This document shows, in pieces, positions 36,369-45,478 of a DNA stretch of 64,000 nt (the stretch's first letter is position 1; every line of letters starts with the position of its first letter). Both the position numbers and the translations under genes were made by a program. Origin of the DNA: JASGMR01 sp963664675 (GTDB taxonomy: Bacteria > Thermotogota > Thermotogae > Petrotogales > Kosmotogaceae); contig CAXXLB010000014.1 of the NCBI GenBank assembly GCA_963664675.2, forward strand, positions 310,001-374,000, in the 5' to 3' direction. A model generated the notes under the pieces. The model did no database searches, was not told the DNA's origin, and saw nothing but the letters and a program-made list of their open reading frames with translations.

Positions 36369-37804
36369 ATCGTCTCAAGCTATTTGTTGAGAATTTTTTT
36401 GTATACGGTTTTGCAAACATAGTTGGAAAGATTGTACCATTGATAATGCTTCCGATAGTAACAAGACTTATTCCCGATACTTCTATTTATGGTATCAATG
36501 ATATTTTACGCGTTGTTGTTTCTTTTGCTTCAACATTTGCGCTATTAGGTTTGTATGATGCAATGTTCAGACTTTACTTTGATAAAGAGGATCTTTTGTA
36601 TAGAAAAGCAATTTGCTCAACTGCTTTTGCAGTTGTTTTTAGAAGCGGGTTACTTGTAGCTATTGTTCTTATAATTCTAAGTAAGGTTCTTAGTGTAGTT
36701 TTCTTTAATAGTGAAGAATATTATCTTTGGATTATACTAATAGGAATTCAAGTATTTATATCTGCGATTGGTTCTATAATTAAAGCCCCAACAAGAATTC
36801 AGAACAAAAGGAAGATATTTGTTGTTGTTAACGTATTGAATCCAATAATCAGTTACTCAGTAAGTATTTCTTTGGTCATATTTGTTGATCCTTTGTTCGG
36901 GCTTGTTTTTGGTTCTTTCACTACATCTGTAGTCGATCTTATAATATTTTGGATTTTAAACAAGAAATGGTTTAGAGAAAAGATGAATAAAAAATTAGCA
37001 ATTGATCTTCTGAAATTTGGATTGCCTCTTGTTCCTAATCTTTTAATTTTTTGGGTTTTTAATTCTTTTGACAGAATAATGATTTCCAATATTCTGGGTC
37101 CTTCTTATAATGGCATCTATGCGATTGGCGCAAGGATAGCTCAGATTAGTCAGTTTATATATGTAGCCTTTGCTAGTGGTTGGCAGTATTTTGCTTTTTC
37201 AACCATGCATGATAAGGACTATAAAGAAATGATATCAAAGATATGGAGAATCCTTGCTGCAATCTCTTTCATTGTCTGGGCATTAATATATCCTTTCAAT
37301 GAATTAATTTTTAATCTTCTATTTGAAGGCGACTATGTAAATGGTAGCCAGGTATTTCCATATCTTTTCCTTTCACCATTACTACATATGCTTTATTCAG
37401 TTATTAGTACTCAGTTTCTAATATCGAAGAAAACATATTGGTCTACAATAATACTTTTTTTAGGAGCATCAGTAAATGTGATTTTGAACTTTGTTCTTAT
37501 ACCATTGTTAGGAATTAAGGGAGCAGCAATTTCTACAATGACAGGATATTCGATATCTGTAATCATTGCGGGAATAGTTGTTTCAGCAAAGAGACAAATG
37601 ACCTTTCAAAGAAAAACTCTCATCAATATTGCGTTATTCACGGCAATTGTTTTAATAGATATTGTAAGTCCATCAAAATTCCTTGTACATTGCTTGATGA
37701 GTTCTATATTTATAGTTGTAACGCTTCGAATTAATAGTAGAGAAATTATTGAATTAGGTAGAAGGTTTCTGGGTAAAATAAGGAAAAAGAAAGTAAATAA
37801 ATGA
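36365..37804 (+). CDS. Oligosaccharide flippase (Wzx family), locus I
   Basis: 479 residues with about twelve to fourteen membrane helices. It starts LFVENFFVYGFANIVGKIVPLIMLPIVTR, the usual MOP-superfamily opening; FDRIMISNILGPSYNGIYAIG is a typical helix-7 motif. It would flip the undecaprenyl-linked repeat unit to the periplasmic side. A second Wzx is at 55890. A basic tail (KIRKKKVNK) faces the cytoplasm. Confidence 0.92.
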   Translation: MNRLKLFVENFFVYGFANIVGKIVPLIMLPIVTRLIPDTSIYGINDILRVVVSFASTFALLGLYDAMFRLYFDKEDLLYRKAICSTAFAVVFRSGLLVAIVLIILSKVLSVVFFNSEEYYLWIILIGIQVFISAIGSIIKAPTRIQNKRKIFVVVNVLNPIISYSVSISLVIFVDPLFGLVFGSFTTSVVDLIIFWILNKKWFREKMNKKLAIDLLKFGLPLVPNLLIFWVFNSFDRIMISNILGPSYNGIYAIGARIAQISQFIYVAFASGWQYFAFSTMHDKDYKEMISKIWRILAAISFIVWALIYPFNELIFNLLFEGDYVNGSQVFPYLFLSPLLHMLYSVISTQFLISKKTYWSTIILFLGASVNVILNFVLIPLLGIKGAAISTMTGYSISVIIAGIVVSAKRQMTFQRKTLINIALFTAIVLIDIVSPSKFLVHCLMSSIFIVVTLRINSREIIELGRRFLGKIRKKKVNK

Positions 37805-37837
37805 GATAATTATACAAGAAAAGCAAATTGCTTAAGA

Positions 37838-38034
37838 TCATTTTTCCAATAAAGGGATACCTAATTTCTCAAATATAACTTTAAAGTTAAAATCAGAATT
37901 AAAATTCAATCTAACATAATTAATTTATTCATTTTCATTTGTATTAATAAAGGTGTTTTTATTATAAATAGATCATTTTTTAATAGTTGAATAATTTCTA
38001 ATGATTGTCTTTTTTCTATTTTTCTCGAAAGGTG
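37838..38034 (-). pseudogene. Decayed C-terminal gene fragment, unidentified
   Basis: On the minus strand one frame gives IEKRQSLEIIQLLKNDLF and IIKTPLLIQMKMNKL, and after a frame change NYVRLNFNSDFNFKVIFEKL and GIPLLEK before a stop at 37838. The composition looks like real protein rather than random AT-rich sequence, but I cannot name the family. This is the only content seen in the gap between the flippase and the pyruvyl transferase gene. Confidence 0.35.
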
Positions 38035-38092
38035 AGGTTAATATGATAAAATATCTATAATGATGTTTTTAAAAATTTAAGGAGGAATTTTT

Positions 38093-39271
38093 TTGAAATC
38101 GATATGCTTATATGGACATGGAAGCAGTGCAAATCATGGAAATGAAGCAATTGTTAGGGGTATTAAAAAGATATTTTATGATTATAGAATAGAATTATTT
38201 TCCTTTATTGCGGAAAAAGACAGGGAATTTGGGCTAGATGAAATTGTTACAATGCATCAAAATGGGATACGATTAAAAAAGTATAATCCTATAAATGTTA
38301 TTAACTATTTTTTTATAAAACATTCCAATTGGAATTTTCCTCCCTATCTTGAATCACAGTTTAAGAACTTACTTCAGTACAACAATAAAGTTTTTCTTCT
38401 TGAAGCTGGTGATCAATATTGTGAGAGTAGTAATCATCGGAATTTTTATGCATATTTAAATAAAAGATTAAATAGTAGAGGGCGAAAAACAGTTGCATAT
38501 GGATGTTCGGTCAATCCGGAAGTTCTAAAGATTAAAAGTGTAATTAAAGACTTAAACAGATATTCGTTGATACTTCCAAGAGAAACAATAACGTACAAAG
38601 CATTATGTCATAGTGGTATTAAGGCGAAAATATTTCAAATTTCTGATCCTGCATTTGCGATGAATAGCCAAGAGGTACATCTTCCAAAGGAATTTTATGA
38701 GAATGATGTTGTTGGGATAAATGCTGGTCCTCTATCTCAAGGATTAGAACCTTTTTATGATTTATTTGTAGAGAATAATATGAATCTCATTAAGTATTTA
38801 CTGAAAAATACAAAGTATAGAATCGCACTTATTCCCCATGTTCATTGGGGTAAGAACTTTTCTGATTTGACAACCCTTAATACTCTCTACAAGGAATATA
38901 GTGACTCTGGAAGAATAGTTTTTATACCTATTCAGAGTGCAATGAAACTGAAGTATATTATTTCAAAATGTCGGTTTATGGTTACTTTACGCACTCATGC
39001 AAGTATTGCGGCTTATTCATCTTGTGTACCAACTTTAGTAACAGGTTATTTAACCAAATCTTCAGGGATAGCGACCGACATTTTTGGCACAACTGAGAAT
39101 TACATTGTTCCAGTTTCCACTCTTAATAGAAAGACACAAATTAAAGATGCTTTCGTTTGGTTTCTTGATAACGAATCGAAAATTCGCGGAATTTTGAAAG
39201 AAAAAATTCCTTTGTACATAGAAAAAGCATATTCATCTAAGAAGCATATAGAAGAGCTTCTTGAAGAATGA
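38093..39271 (+). CDS. Polysaccharide pyruvyl transferase family protein
   Basis: 392 residues, TTG start with AAGGAGG just upstream. SICLYGHGSSANHGNEAIVRG is the family opening (glycine-rich loop with GNEA). Later motifs are FLLEAGDQYCE, DPAFAMNSQ and VTLRTHASIAAYSSCVPTL. The family adds pyruvate ketals to surface glycans from phosphoenolpyruvate. The FrhB-like gene downstream is its frequent partner in exopolysaccharide clusters. Confidence 0.9.
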   Translation: MKSICLYGHGSSANHGNEAIVRGIKKIFYDYRIELFSFIAEKDREFGLDEIVTMHQNGIRLKKYNPINVINYFFIKHSNWNFPPYLESQFKNLLQYNNKVFLLEAGDQYCESSNHRNFYAYLNKRLNSRGRKTVAYGCSVNPEVLKIKSVIKDLNRYSLILPRETITYKALCHSGIKAKIFQISDPAFAMNSQEVHLPKEFYENDVVGINAGPLSQGLEPFYDLFVENNMNLIKYLLKNTKYRIALIPHVHWGKNFSDLTTLNTLYKEYSDSGRIVFIPIQSAMKLKYIISKCRFMVTLRTHASIAAYSSCVPTLVTGYLTKSSGIATDIFGTTENYIVPVSTLNRKTQIKDAFVWFLDNESKIRGILKEKIPLYIEKAYSSKKHIEELLEE

Positions 39272-39294
39272 AATCAAGGAAAGGATGATGAACA

Positions 39295-40629
39295 ATTAAT
39301 TTAGAAGATCAGAATGTTAATAACATAGAACATGTAGTCAGGAGATGCCTATGTACAGGTTGCGGGACATGTACAGCTGTTTGTCCAGAGCAATGCATTA
39401 GTATGGTTTACAATTCAGCGGGTTTTTTAGTTGCAAAAGTAGATATTTCTAAATGTCAAGAATGCGGTTTATGCCTTGAGACATGTCCTGGAGAAGGTAT
39501 CCCAAACAATCTTCTATATTTTAAGGATGTATTTTGGGGGCATAATATTTCTGCTTATATAGGGCACGCAAATGACCCTGAATTATGGAGAAATGGTCAA
39601 AGTGGCGGGATTGTTTCTGCTTTGCTTTTGTTTCTTCTAGATGCTAAACTCGTTGAAGGAGCAGTGGTTAACCGTTTTGATTTGCAGAAGAAAAGACCAT
39701 ATCCAATTATTGCTAGAAATAGGGAGGAAATAATAAAAGCACAAGGTTCAATTTATGCGCATTCTGCACCAAATAAAATTGTTTTAGAAACTAAGGAAAA
39801 AATAGCAGCTGTTTTACTTGGATGTCAAGCAGAAGGTATAATGCTTTCAAGAGAAAAACTTAAAAAAAATTCATCACCTGCTTATATAATAGGATTAATG
39901 TGTGCTGGAAATTATTCAAGATTGATGATTGACAGGTTAATATCAAAAAGTAAAATTAATAAAGATAAAATTATTTCATTCAAGTTTAGAGATAAAGATG
40001 AAGTTGGGTGGCCTGGAGATCTGTCAATAAAAACAATTTCTACTACTTATAGAGTGAGAAGAAATTTACCAGGAGTAGAAAGAGTTGAAGGCGATATGGA
40101 ATTTACAAGAATTAGAAAGCACTATTGGAATTATCGATGTTTGTTTTGCTATGATCAAATGAATTTATTTAGCGATGTTGTTGTAGGAGATCCATGGGGG
40201 ATAAATATAACTAACAAAAAACTTGGGGAGTCAGTTTTCATAGCAAGAACAAGTAAAGGAAAAGAATTACTTGAAGAAGTATTAAAGAAAAAAATTATAA
40301 CAGCTAAACCAATTGATGTAAATACTATCTATAGGGGGCAAACTGTCGATACAAGATTAAAGAATCAGTATTATTCTTGCATAAATATTGCTAGGGTTTT
40401 TAAGCTTCCTCTTCCTAAGTATACAATTCAAGATGGCATTTTTGAATTAAATATTTCAAAAAGAGTGAAGAGTAAATATATATGGCGAATGAAGTTTCTT
40501 CATTTATTATACAAAGGAAGAACTGAATTTGGAGTAAAGCTAAGAATATTGAGAGCAAGATTCACTGAGAAAGCAAAATTTTATTTGCGTTTAATATATA
40601 AACGATTAATTAGAAAAAATAATAAATAG
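39295..40629 (+). CDS. FrhB-like iron-sulfur protein (coenzyme F420 hydrogenase beta-subunit family), probable ATT start
   Basis: The frame is open from 39292 although the first ATG is at 39403. The extra N-terminus holds CLCTGCGTCTAVCPEQC, a complete 4Fe-4S motif, and a second follows (CQECGLCLETCPG), so a start at 39403 would lose half of the ferredoxin domain. No ATG/GTG/TTG lies between the stop at 39289 and the motif. ATT 39295 after AGGAAAGGA is the best candidate, or one base was gained near an ATG at 39290. The rest has GQSGGIVSALLLFLLD, CAGNYSRLMIDRL, CLFCYDQMNLFSDVVVGDPWG. The family is often found with pyruvyl transferases in polysaccharide clusters; its reaction is not established. 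Confidence 0.85.
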   Translation: MNLEDQNVNNIEHVVRRCLCTGCGTCTAVCPEQCISMVYNSAGFLVAKVDISKCQECGLCLETCPGEGIPNNLLYFKDVFWGHNISAYIGHANDPELWRNGQSGGIVSALLLFLLDAKLVEGAVVNRFDLQKKRPYPIIARNREEIIKAQGSIYAHSAPNKIVLETKEKIAAVLLGCQAEGIMLSREKLKKNSSPAYIIGLMCAGNYSRLMIDRLISKSKINKDKIISFKFRDKDEVGWPGDLSIKTISTTYRVRRNLPGVERVEGDMEFTRIRKHYWNYRCLFCYDQMNLFSDVVVGDPWGINITNKKLGESVFIARTSKGKELLEEVLKKKIITAKPIDVNTIYRGQTVDTRLKNQYYSCINIARVFKLPLPKYTIQDGIFELNISKRVKSKYIWRMKFLHLLYKGRTEFGVKLRILRARFTEKAKFYLRLIYKRLIRKNNK

Positions 40630-40664
40630 TCCAAAATTATAATTTCTAAAAAAGGGGGCTTTTG

Positions 40665-41639
40665 ATGTATTCATTTATATATAAACAGGAAACTAAAGAA
40701 ATTATTGAAACCAATTGTGATAATGTAAGTGATAATAATATATTTGACCCTCTATTTTTTGACAATAAAGAATTTCATAATTATCATCAAATATTTGCTG
40801 AAAAAGTGTATAAAGTTCTCTTTGAGAGGGAAGATAAGATTCTAGGTTACTGTTATATTGGTAAAAGAGAAAAAATTGCCAAATTACCTTATTCGGCGCC
40901 ATTTGCTCTTTTGTACCCACCAAAAAAATGGAGAATTTATGATATATTCAAGATTGTTAAGGGACTTATCAGCTTTTGTAATTCAATTGATTGTGATAGA
41001 ATCTTTTTAACCTTGCCTCCAGAAATCTATAACCCTGAACTGATAAATTCTCTTAGCACCATTCTTTTTTCAGAGGGATTTAAGGTATCTTTGGTAGATA
41101 TAAATCAATATTTTGATTTTAGCACTTATGAAAACAAAGAATCGTATTTAGCAGGTTTAATGAGGATGAAAAGGAGGAATTACAACAAAGCTATAAAGAA
41201 TAGGCTTGAATTTGTAAAGGTTAATGATGAGAACTTTGAGAAAGCATATGATGTTATTGAAATAAATAGGAGAGAGATGGGATATCCTCTGAAGATTTCC
41301 AAATCACAAATGAAAGATATAATAAATATGAAATGTCTTTCGAGTTCTTGTTTTCTTGTGAATAAAGACAGCCAAGCTATAGCTTCTGCTATTGTTTTTG
41401 ATGTAACTAGTGAAATAAGTCAAGTAATATATTGGGGAGATAATCCGGAATTTAGAGAATTTAGTCCGATGGCACTTCTTACTACTGAGATATTTAATTA
41501 TTACAAAACAAAAGGGAAAAAATATTTAGATATTGGACCATCAAGTGACAAAGGAATTATCAATCCAGGTCTATTTGAATTTAAGCAATCAATAGGTTGT
41601 AGTCATACAATCAAACTTTCTTTTGAATTCCAATTATAA
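40665..41639 (+). CDS. FemAB/GNAT-like acyltransferase (Acetyltransf_6 type)
   Basis: About 324 residues. The C-terminal half has YLAGLMRMKRRNYNKAIKN, then AIASAIVFDVTSEISQVIYW and KKYLDIGPSSDKGIINPG, the pattern of GNAT proteins encoded in exopolysaccharide loci. AAAGGGGGC lies before the ATG at 40665. It probably acylates a sugar or lipid-linked intermediate. It follows the FrhB-like gene closely and precedes another acetyltransferase. Confidence 0.8.
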   Translation: MYSFIYKQETKEIIETNCDNVSDNNIFDPLFFDNKEFHNYHQIFAEKVYKVLFEREDKILGYCYIGKREKIAKLPYSAPFALLYPPKKWRIYDIFKIVKGLISFCNSIDCDRIFLTLPPEIYNPELINSLSTILFSEGFKVSLVDINQYFDFSTYENKESYLAGLMRMKRRNYNKAIKNRLEFVKVNDENFEKAYDVIEINRREMGYPLKISKSQMKDIINMKCLSSSCFLVNKDSQAIASAIVFDVTSEISQVIYWGDNPEFREFSPMALLTTEIFNYYKTKGKKYLDIGPSSDKGIINPGLFEFKQSIGCSHTIKLSFEFQL

Positions 41640-41667
41640 CTAAATGTATTTTTAGGAGGTGAGGATC

Positions 41668-42228
41668 TTGTTTTCAATGATTGTTAAAGATAACATTTCT
41701 TTGCGATTGTTATTACATAAAGATGTTAACTCTTTTTTTGAACTCATGAACAAAAATAAAGAACATCTTTCCTTATTTATGCCTAGAATCTCAGAAACCA
41801 AAAATCTTGAAGATGCTGAAAGGGTAATCACTCTATTTCTTAGGCAACTTTTAGAGAATGATGGATTTAGAACTGGAATTTTTATTGATAATCAATTGGT
41901 AGGAGTCGCAGGACTCAAGTACATAGATTGGATAAATCTCAGAACAGAGGTAATGTACTGGATCGATAAGAATTATAGTGGCAGAGGAATAACCACTGAG
42001 TGTGTGAAAAAAATAATAGAGGTTTCATTTAGTCAATATAATTTGAATAAGATTATTATAAGAATGAGTGTAGATAATGTCGGCTCAAAAAAAGTTGCTG
42101 AAAAATGTGGCCTTCATTTTGAAGGCATAAATCGTCAGGATGAACTGCTTAGTACAGGGTTTACAAATATTTGTGTCTATAGCATCTTAAAAGAAGAATA
42201 TTATAAAGGTTATCAAGATATGCCATAG
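41668..42228 (+). CDS. RimJ/RimL-type GNAT acetyltransferase
   Basis: About 186 residues: ISLRLLLHKDVNSFFELM, GIFIDNQLVGVAGLKYID, MYWIDKNYSGRGITTECVKK with the acetyl-CoA loop, and NVGSKKVAEKCGLHFEG. TAGGAGGTG at 41653 favours the TTG at 41668; ATG 41677 is another option. RimL relatives in glycan clusters acetylate amino sugars, which would suit the 3-amino sugar made here, but this is inference. Last gene of locus I. Confidence 0.82.
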   Translation: MFSMIVKDNISLRLLLHKDVNSFFELMNKNKEHLSLFMPRISETKNLEDAERVITLFLRQLLENDGFRTGIFIDNQLVGVAGLKYIDWINLRTEVMYWIDKNYSGRGITTECVKKIIEVSFSQYNLNKIIIRMSVDNVGSKKVAEKCGLHFEGINRQDELLSTGFTNICVYSILKEEYYKGYQDMP

Positions 42229-42614
42229 TTAACCAATGATTTCTAGTGTATAAGAATTAAGTGAAATTCTTTAATTCAATAACTATATTTGAAATATTAT
42301 AAAAAATGCTTAAAATATTCCAAAAAAAAATAACATTTTATAATAAAATTAATATTAAAAAAGTAAGATTAGGGTTAATGCTAAAGTGTCAGAAAAAAAG
42401 AAATTAGATAAAATAGTACTGTTCAAATGATCTAAAACTTGGAAATAAAATAAGAGAAATAGTGTAGATAAGAAAGAAGTCCAATCTCTTTTTTTCCTAT
42501 TTATATGATTCTTTCATTTTTAAATGATATTAATAAGTTATATTTGTTGGAGATGGATAGAGTATATAGATTTTAGATGATAAAGTTTATGAAAAAAATA
42601 AAAGGAAAAGCAAT
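42229..42614. other. Gene-free AT-rich stretch before the IS21 element
   Basis: No convincing gene on either strand. An AT-rich inverted repeat (GAATTAAGTGAAA...CTTTAATTC, 42255-42281) follows the acetyltransferase gene without a T-tract. The last six bases, AGCAAT, are the left target duplication of the IS21 element. No word-array sequence is present. Confidence 0.5.
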
Positions 42615-42713
42615 TGTAAATGTTAAAGTAAAAGAGAGCCACAATGTTTATCGAAAAGTGAGCCAGTAAAATAAGAAACCTTCATATATAAATATATGGA
42701 GGTAAAAGAAAGG

Positions 42714-44234
42714 ATGATAAATATGGTGGAAAAGCAAAAGATAATAATTGGGATAATACAAGAAGGGAAATCACAAAGAAAAATATCCAGAGAATTGGGA
42801 ATAAGTAGAAATACAGTTAAAAAATATATAGATGAATATTATAAAGCAAAGAAAGAAATTGAAAAGAAAAACATAAAAGAATTTGAGAAACAGGAATTAA
42901 TAGATGAAATAATAAACAAACCAAAGTATGTAAGAGAAAATGTATACAAACCAAAGATGAAAAATGAAATTGAAGAATTCATAAAAGAAAAACTCAAGAT
43001 AAACAAAGAAAGAGAAAAAATGGGACTGAGAAAACAAAAGATGAAAATAATAGATATTTACGAAGAACTCAGAGAAAGAAATTATGATATCAGCTATTCC
43101 ACTGTCAGAAAATATATAAGAGAACTTCAGGATATAAAAAAGGAAGCATTTGTAAAACAGATATATGAGCCAGGAAACACAGTTGAGTTCGACTGGGGAG
43201 ATATTAAATTAATCATTGGTGGAAAAATGAAAAAGATACAGGGTGCTGTTTTTGTTCTGGCTTACAGTGGTCATTATTATTCACAGCTATACTACAAACA
43301 AAATACAGAGAGCTTCATACAGTCTCACGTTGACTTTTTTGAACACATAGAAGGGGTAACAAAGGAAATAGTATATGACAACATGAAAGTAGCTGTAAAA
43401 AGAGTTGCAGGAGAAGAAAAGGAACCAACCGAAGCTCTTTTAAAACTTTCCGCCTATTATCTTTTCCAACCGAGATTCTGCAATATCAGAAAACCTAATG
43501 AGAAGGGTCATGTAGAAAGGGGAGTTGAAATAATAAAAAGAAAAGTATTCTCACACAGAATAGAATTCGCAACCTTAGAAGAAGCTCAGAACTATTTGAA
43601 CAACAGACTCAATGAATTGAATATGAAAAAAGAAATCAGATACGGAGAAGAAAAGGAAAAGTTTGCAAAGAAACCACCTGAACTCGAAGTTGGAGATATG
43701 AGATACTCTAAAGTGGATAAATATTCCACAATCACCATAGATACCAACCATTACTCCGTTCCGGAAAAATATTCACAGAAAGCTGTTTCTGTTAAATTAT
43801 ATCCGAAAAGAATAATAGTATATGATATAAAAACAAACAAAATAATTGCAAGGCACGAAAGATGCTATGGATTTTCAGAATGGAAAATGAACATAGATCA
43901 TTATCTCCTGACATTGAGGAAAAAACCTGGTGCTATTGCAGGATCAATGGCATTGGACCAGTTAAACACACTTCTTAAAAACATCTATATAAATTATTTC
44001 ACCAAAAAAGAAAAAGAATTCATTGACTTACTTCAATTCATGTACAGGGAAAACATCTCTGTGGATAAAGTGGAAAGCATTATTAACGAATTGGAAAACA
44101 AAGGTCATACAGAAATAACCAAGGATAAAATATTAATGATTTGTCAGAGAAAGCAATATACAAAGATAAAGGAAAGTACAATTGAAGAAATATCCAGAAA
44201 ACATCTGAAGCAGTTGAGTGAGATGGTCCTGTGA
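42714..44234 (+). CDS. istA: IS21 transposase IstA
   Basis: About 506 residues. An N-terminal helix-turn-helix (QRKISRELGISRNTVKKYI) is followed by a second DNA-binding region and an RNase H-like DDE core: VEFDWGDIK (Asp), EIVYDNMKVAV (Asp) and NEKGHVERGVE (Glu). GGAGG at 42698 lies 11 bases before ATG 42714; ATG 42696 or 42723 are alternatives. It catalyses strand transfer together with IstB. The stop overlaps the istB start. Confidence 0.93.
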   Translation: MINMVEKQKIIIGIIQEGKSQRKISRELGISRNTVKKYIDEYYKAKKEIEKKNIKEFEKQELIDEIINKPKYVRENVYKPKMKNEIEEFIKEKLKINKEREKMGLRKQKMKIIDIYEELRERNYDISYSTVRKYIRELQDIKKEAFVKQIYEPGNTVEFDWGDIKLIIGGKMKKIQGAVFVLAYSGHYYSQLYYKQNTESFIQSHVDFFEHIEGVTKEIVYDNMKVAVKRVAGEEKEPTEALLKLSAYYLFQPRFCNIRKPNEKGHVERGVEIIKRKVFSHRIEFATLEEAQNYLNNRLNELNMKKEIRYGEEKEKFAKKPPELEVGDMRYSKVDKYSTITIDTNHYSVPEKYSQKAVSVKLYPKRIIVYDIKTNKIIARHERCYGFSEWKMNIDHYLLTLRKKPGAIAGSMALDQLNTLLKNIYINYFTKKEKEFIDLLQFMYRENISVDKVESIINELENKGHTEITKDKILMICQRKQYTKIKESTIEEISRKHLKQLSEMVL

Positions 44235-44989
44235 ATATAGAAAATGAAATATTGGAAATGACTAAAAAGCTCAGATTACCTCATATAAGAAGAAATTTCA
44301 TAAACATAACAAAAATTGCACATGAGGAACAATACAATTATCTGGATTATCTCAAAGAACTTCTGGAGATTGAAGTTCAAAACAGAGAAGAAGATGCGAA
44401 AAAGAGAAGACTGAGACTGGCTCATTTTTCAGAGAAAAAATATTTAGAAGATTTAAAAGTAGAATATTTACCACAGGATGCTAAAGGAAAACTGGGTAAA
44501 TTGAAAAGTCTGGAATTCATTGAAAGAGGACAGAATATCATTCTTTCAGGAAATGCAGGAACGGGAAAGACACACATTGCAATTGGACTTGGAATTAAAG
44601 CATGTATGAATGGATATAAAGTGTTCTTTACCAGTGTCCCATCACTCATAGTACAACTCAAAGAAACGAAGTCGAACAGAACTTTAAGAAATTTTCAAAG
44701 CAGATTTGAAAAATATGATTTGGTTATTTGTGATGAACTGGGTTATATCTCTTTTGACAAAGAAGGAGCAGAATTACTTTTCACTAATCTGTCTTTAAGA
44801 ACAGCCAGAAAGTCCACAATAATAACTACGAATCTTTCCTTTGACAGATGGGAAGAAATATTTTCGGACCCAGTTTTAACAGCCGCTATGGTTGACAGAT
44901 TAACTCACAAAGCTTTTATGATTAATATGAATGGCAACAGTTATAGATTGAAAGAAACTCGTGATTGGATTAGTTCTTTTAAAACTTAA
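44231..44989 (+). CDS. istB: IS21 helper ATPase IstB
   Basis: 252 residues, GTG start overlapping istA by 4 bases. Walker A GNAGTGKTHIAIGLG, Walker B DLVICDELGY, sensor-like STIITTNLSFDRW. DnaC/DnaA-like AAA+ ATPase that selects target DNA and activates IstA. Full length. Confidence 0.94.
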   Translation: MNIENEILEMTKKLRLPHIRRNFINITKIAHEEQYNYLDYLKELLEIEVQNREEDAKKRRLRLAHFSEKKYLEDLKVEYLPQDAKGKLGKLKSLEFIERGQNIILSGNAGTGKTHIAIGLGIKACMNGYKVFFTSVPSLIVQLKETKSNRTLRNFQSRFEKYDLVICDELGYISFDKEGAELLFTNLSLRTARKSTIITTNLSFDRWEEIFSDPVLTAAMVDRLTHKAFMINMNGNSYRLKETRDWISSFKT

Positions 44990-45155
44990 TTTTTTTTACT
45001 CAAGTGGCTCACTTTTCGATGAACATTTGGCTCATTTTTCGATTGACAAAAACAAGCAATATCTTGAAACTCGCTTTTTAGTAAAAGGAAATTGAAAAGT
45101 TCAATAAAAAATAGGTGAAAATTAAAAAGCAAATGAATAGATTAAAATATTTTTA

Positions 45156-45194
45156 AAAGGTGTCTGAAAAATCGGACACTTTTGTTTTTTTGTG
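45156..45194 (+). terminator. Rho-independent terminator
   Basis: AAAGGTGTC and GACACTTTT form a 9-bp stem (one G-U pair) around a 10-base loop, followed by TTTTGTTTTTTT. It stands about 100 bases right of the IS21 element and probably belonged to transcription arriving from the left. The rest of the gap to 45478 shows only an imperfect GTTCTTTGGGAAAGAGAATAGAAC-type dyad near 45340. Confidence 0.65.
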
Positions 45195-45478
45195 ATCTTT
45201 TATAAAATTTTATTCTGTTCTGCTTATAAAAAGGTATATAGTTCTTTTTGATTTGCATGACTTATTATTATTTGTTTCTAATTTTCTAAGTTTTACCTTG
45301 AATTTGTTCAGTTCCAATTTTCTCTAGCCCCCTTTGTTCTTTGGGAAAGAGAATAGAACGAGACTGAACGACGAAATGTATATTTATTTTTTTCAGCATT
45401 CTCATAAATTATTCAACATTTTCACAGGTTTCAGGGTTTTTCTGAGGAGAAGTGTTATAATAATTATGAGGTGAAAAC

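Larger units (their letters stand above)
42615..45054 (+). mobile_element. IS21-family insertion sequence with 6-bp target duplication
   Basis: 2440 bases with istA-istB. The ends have the nested repeats typical of IS21: inner CATCGAAAAGTGAGCC (right, complement) and TATCGAAAAGTGAGCC (left), and outer GAGCC copies, with 26-base terminal segments both starting TGT. AGCAAT immediately flanks both ends (42609-42614 and 45055-45060), a clean target duplication that implies insertion by transposition without later rearrangement. Both genes are intact, so it may be active. Confidence 0.92.
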
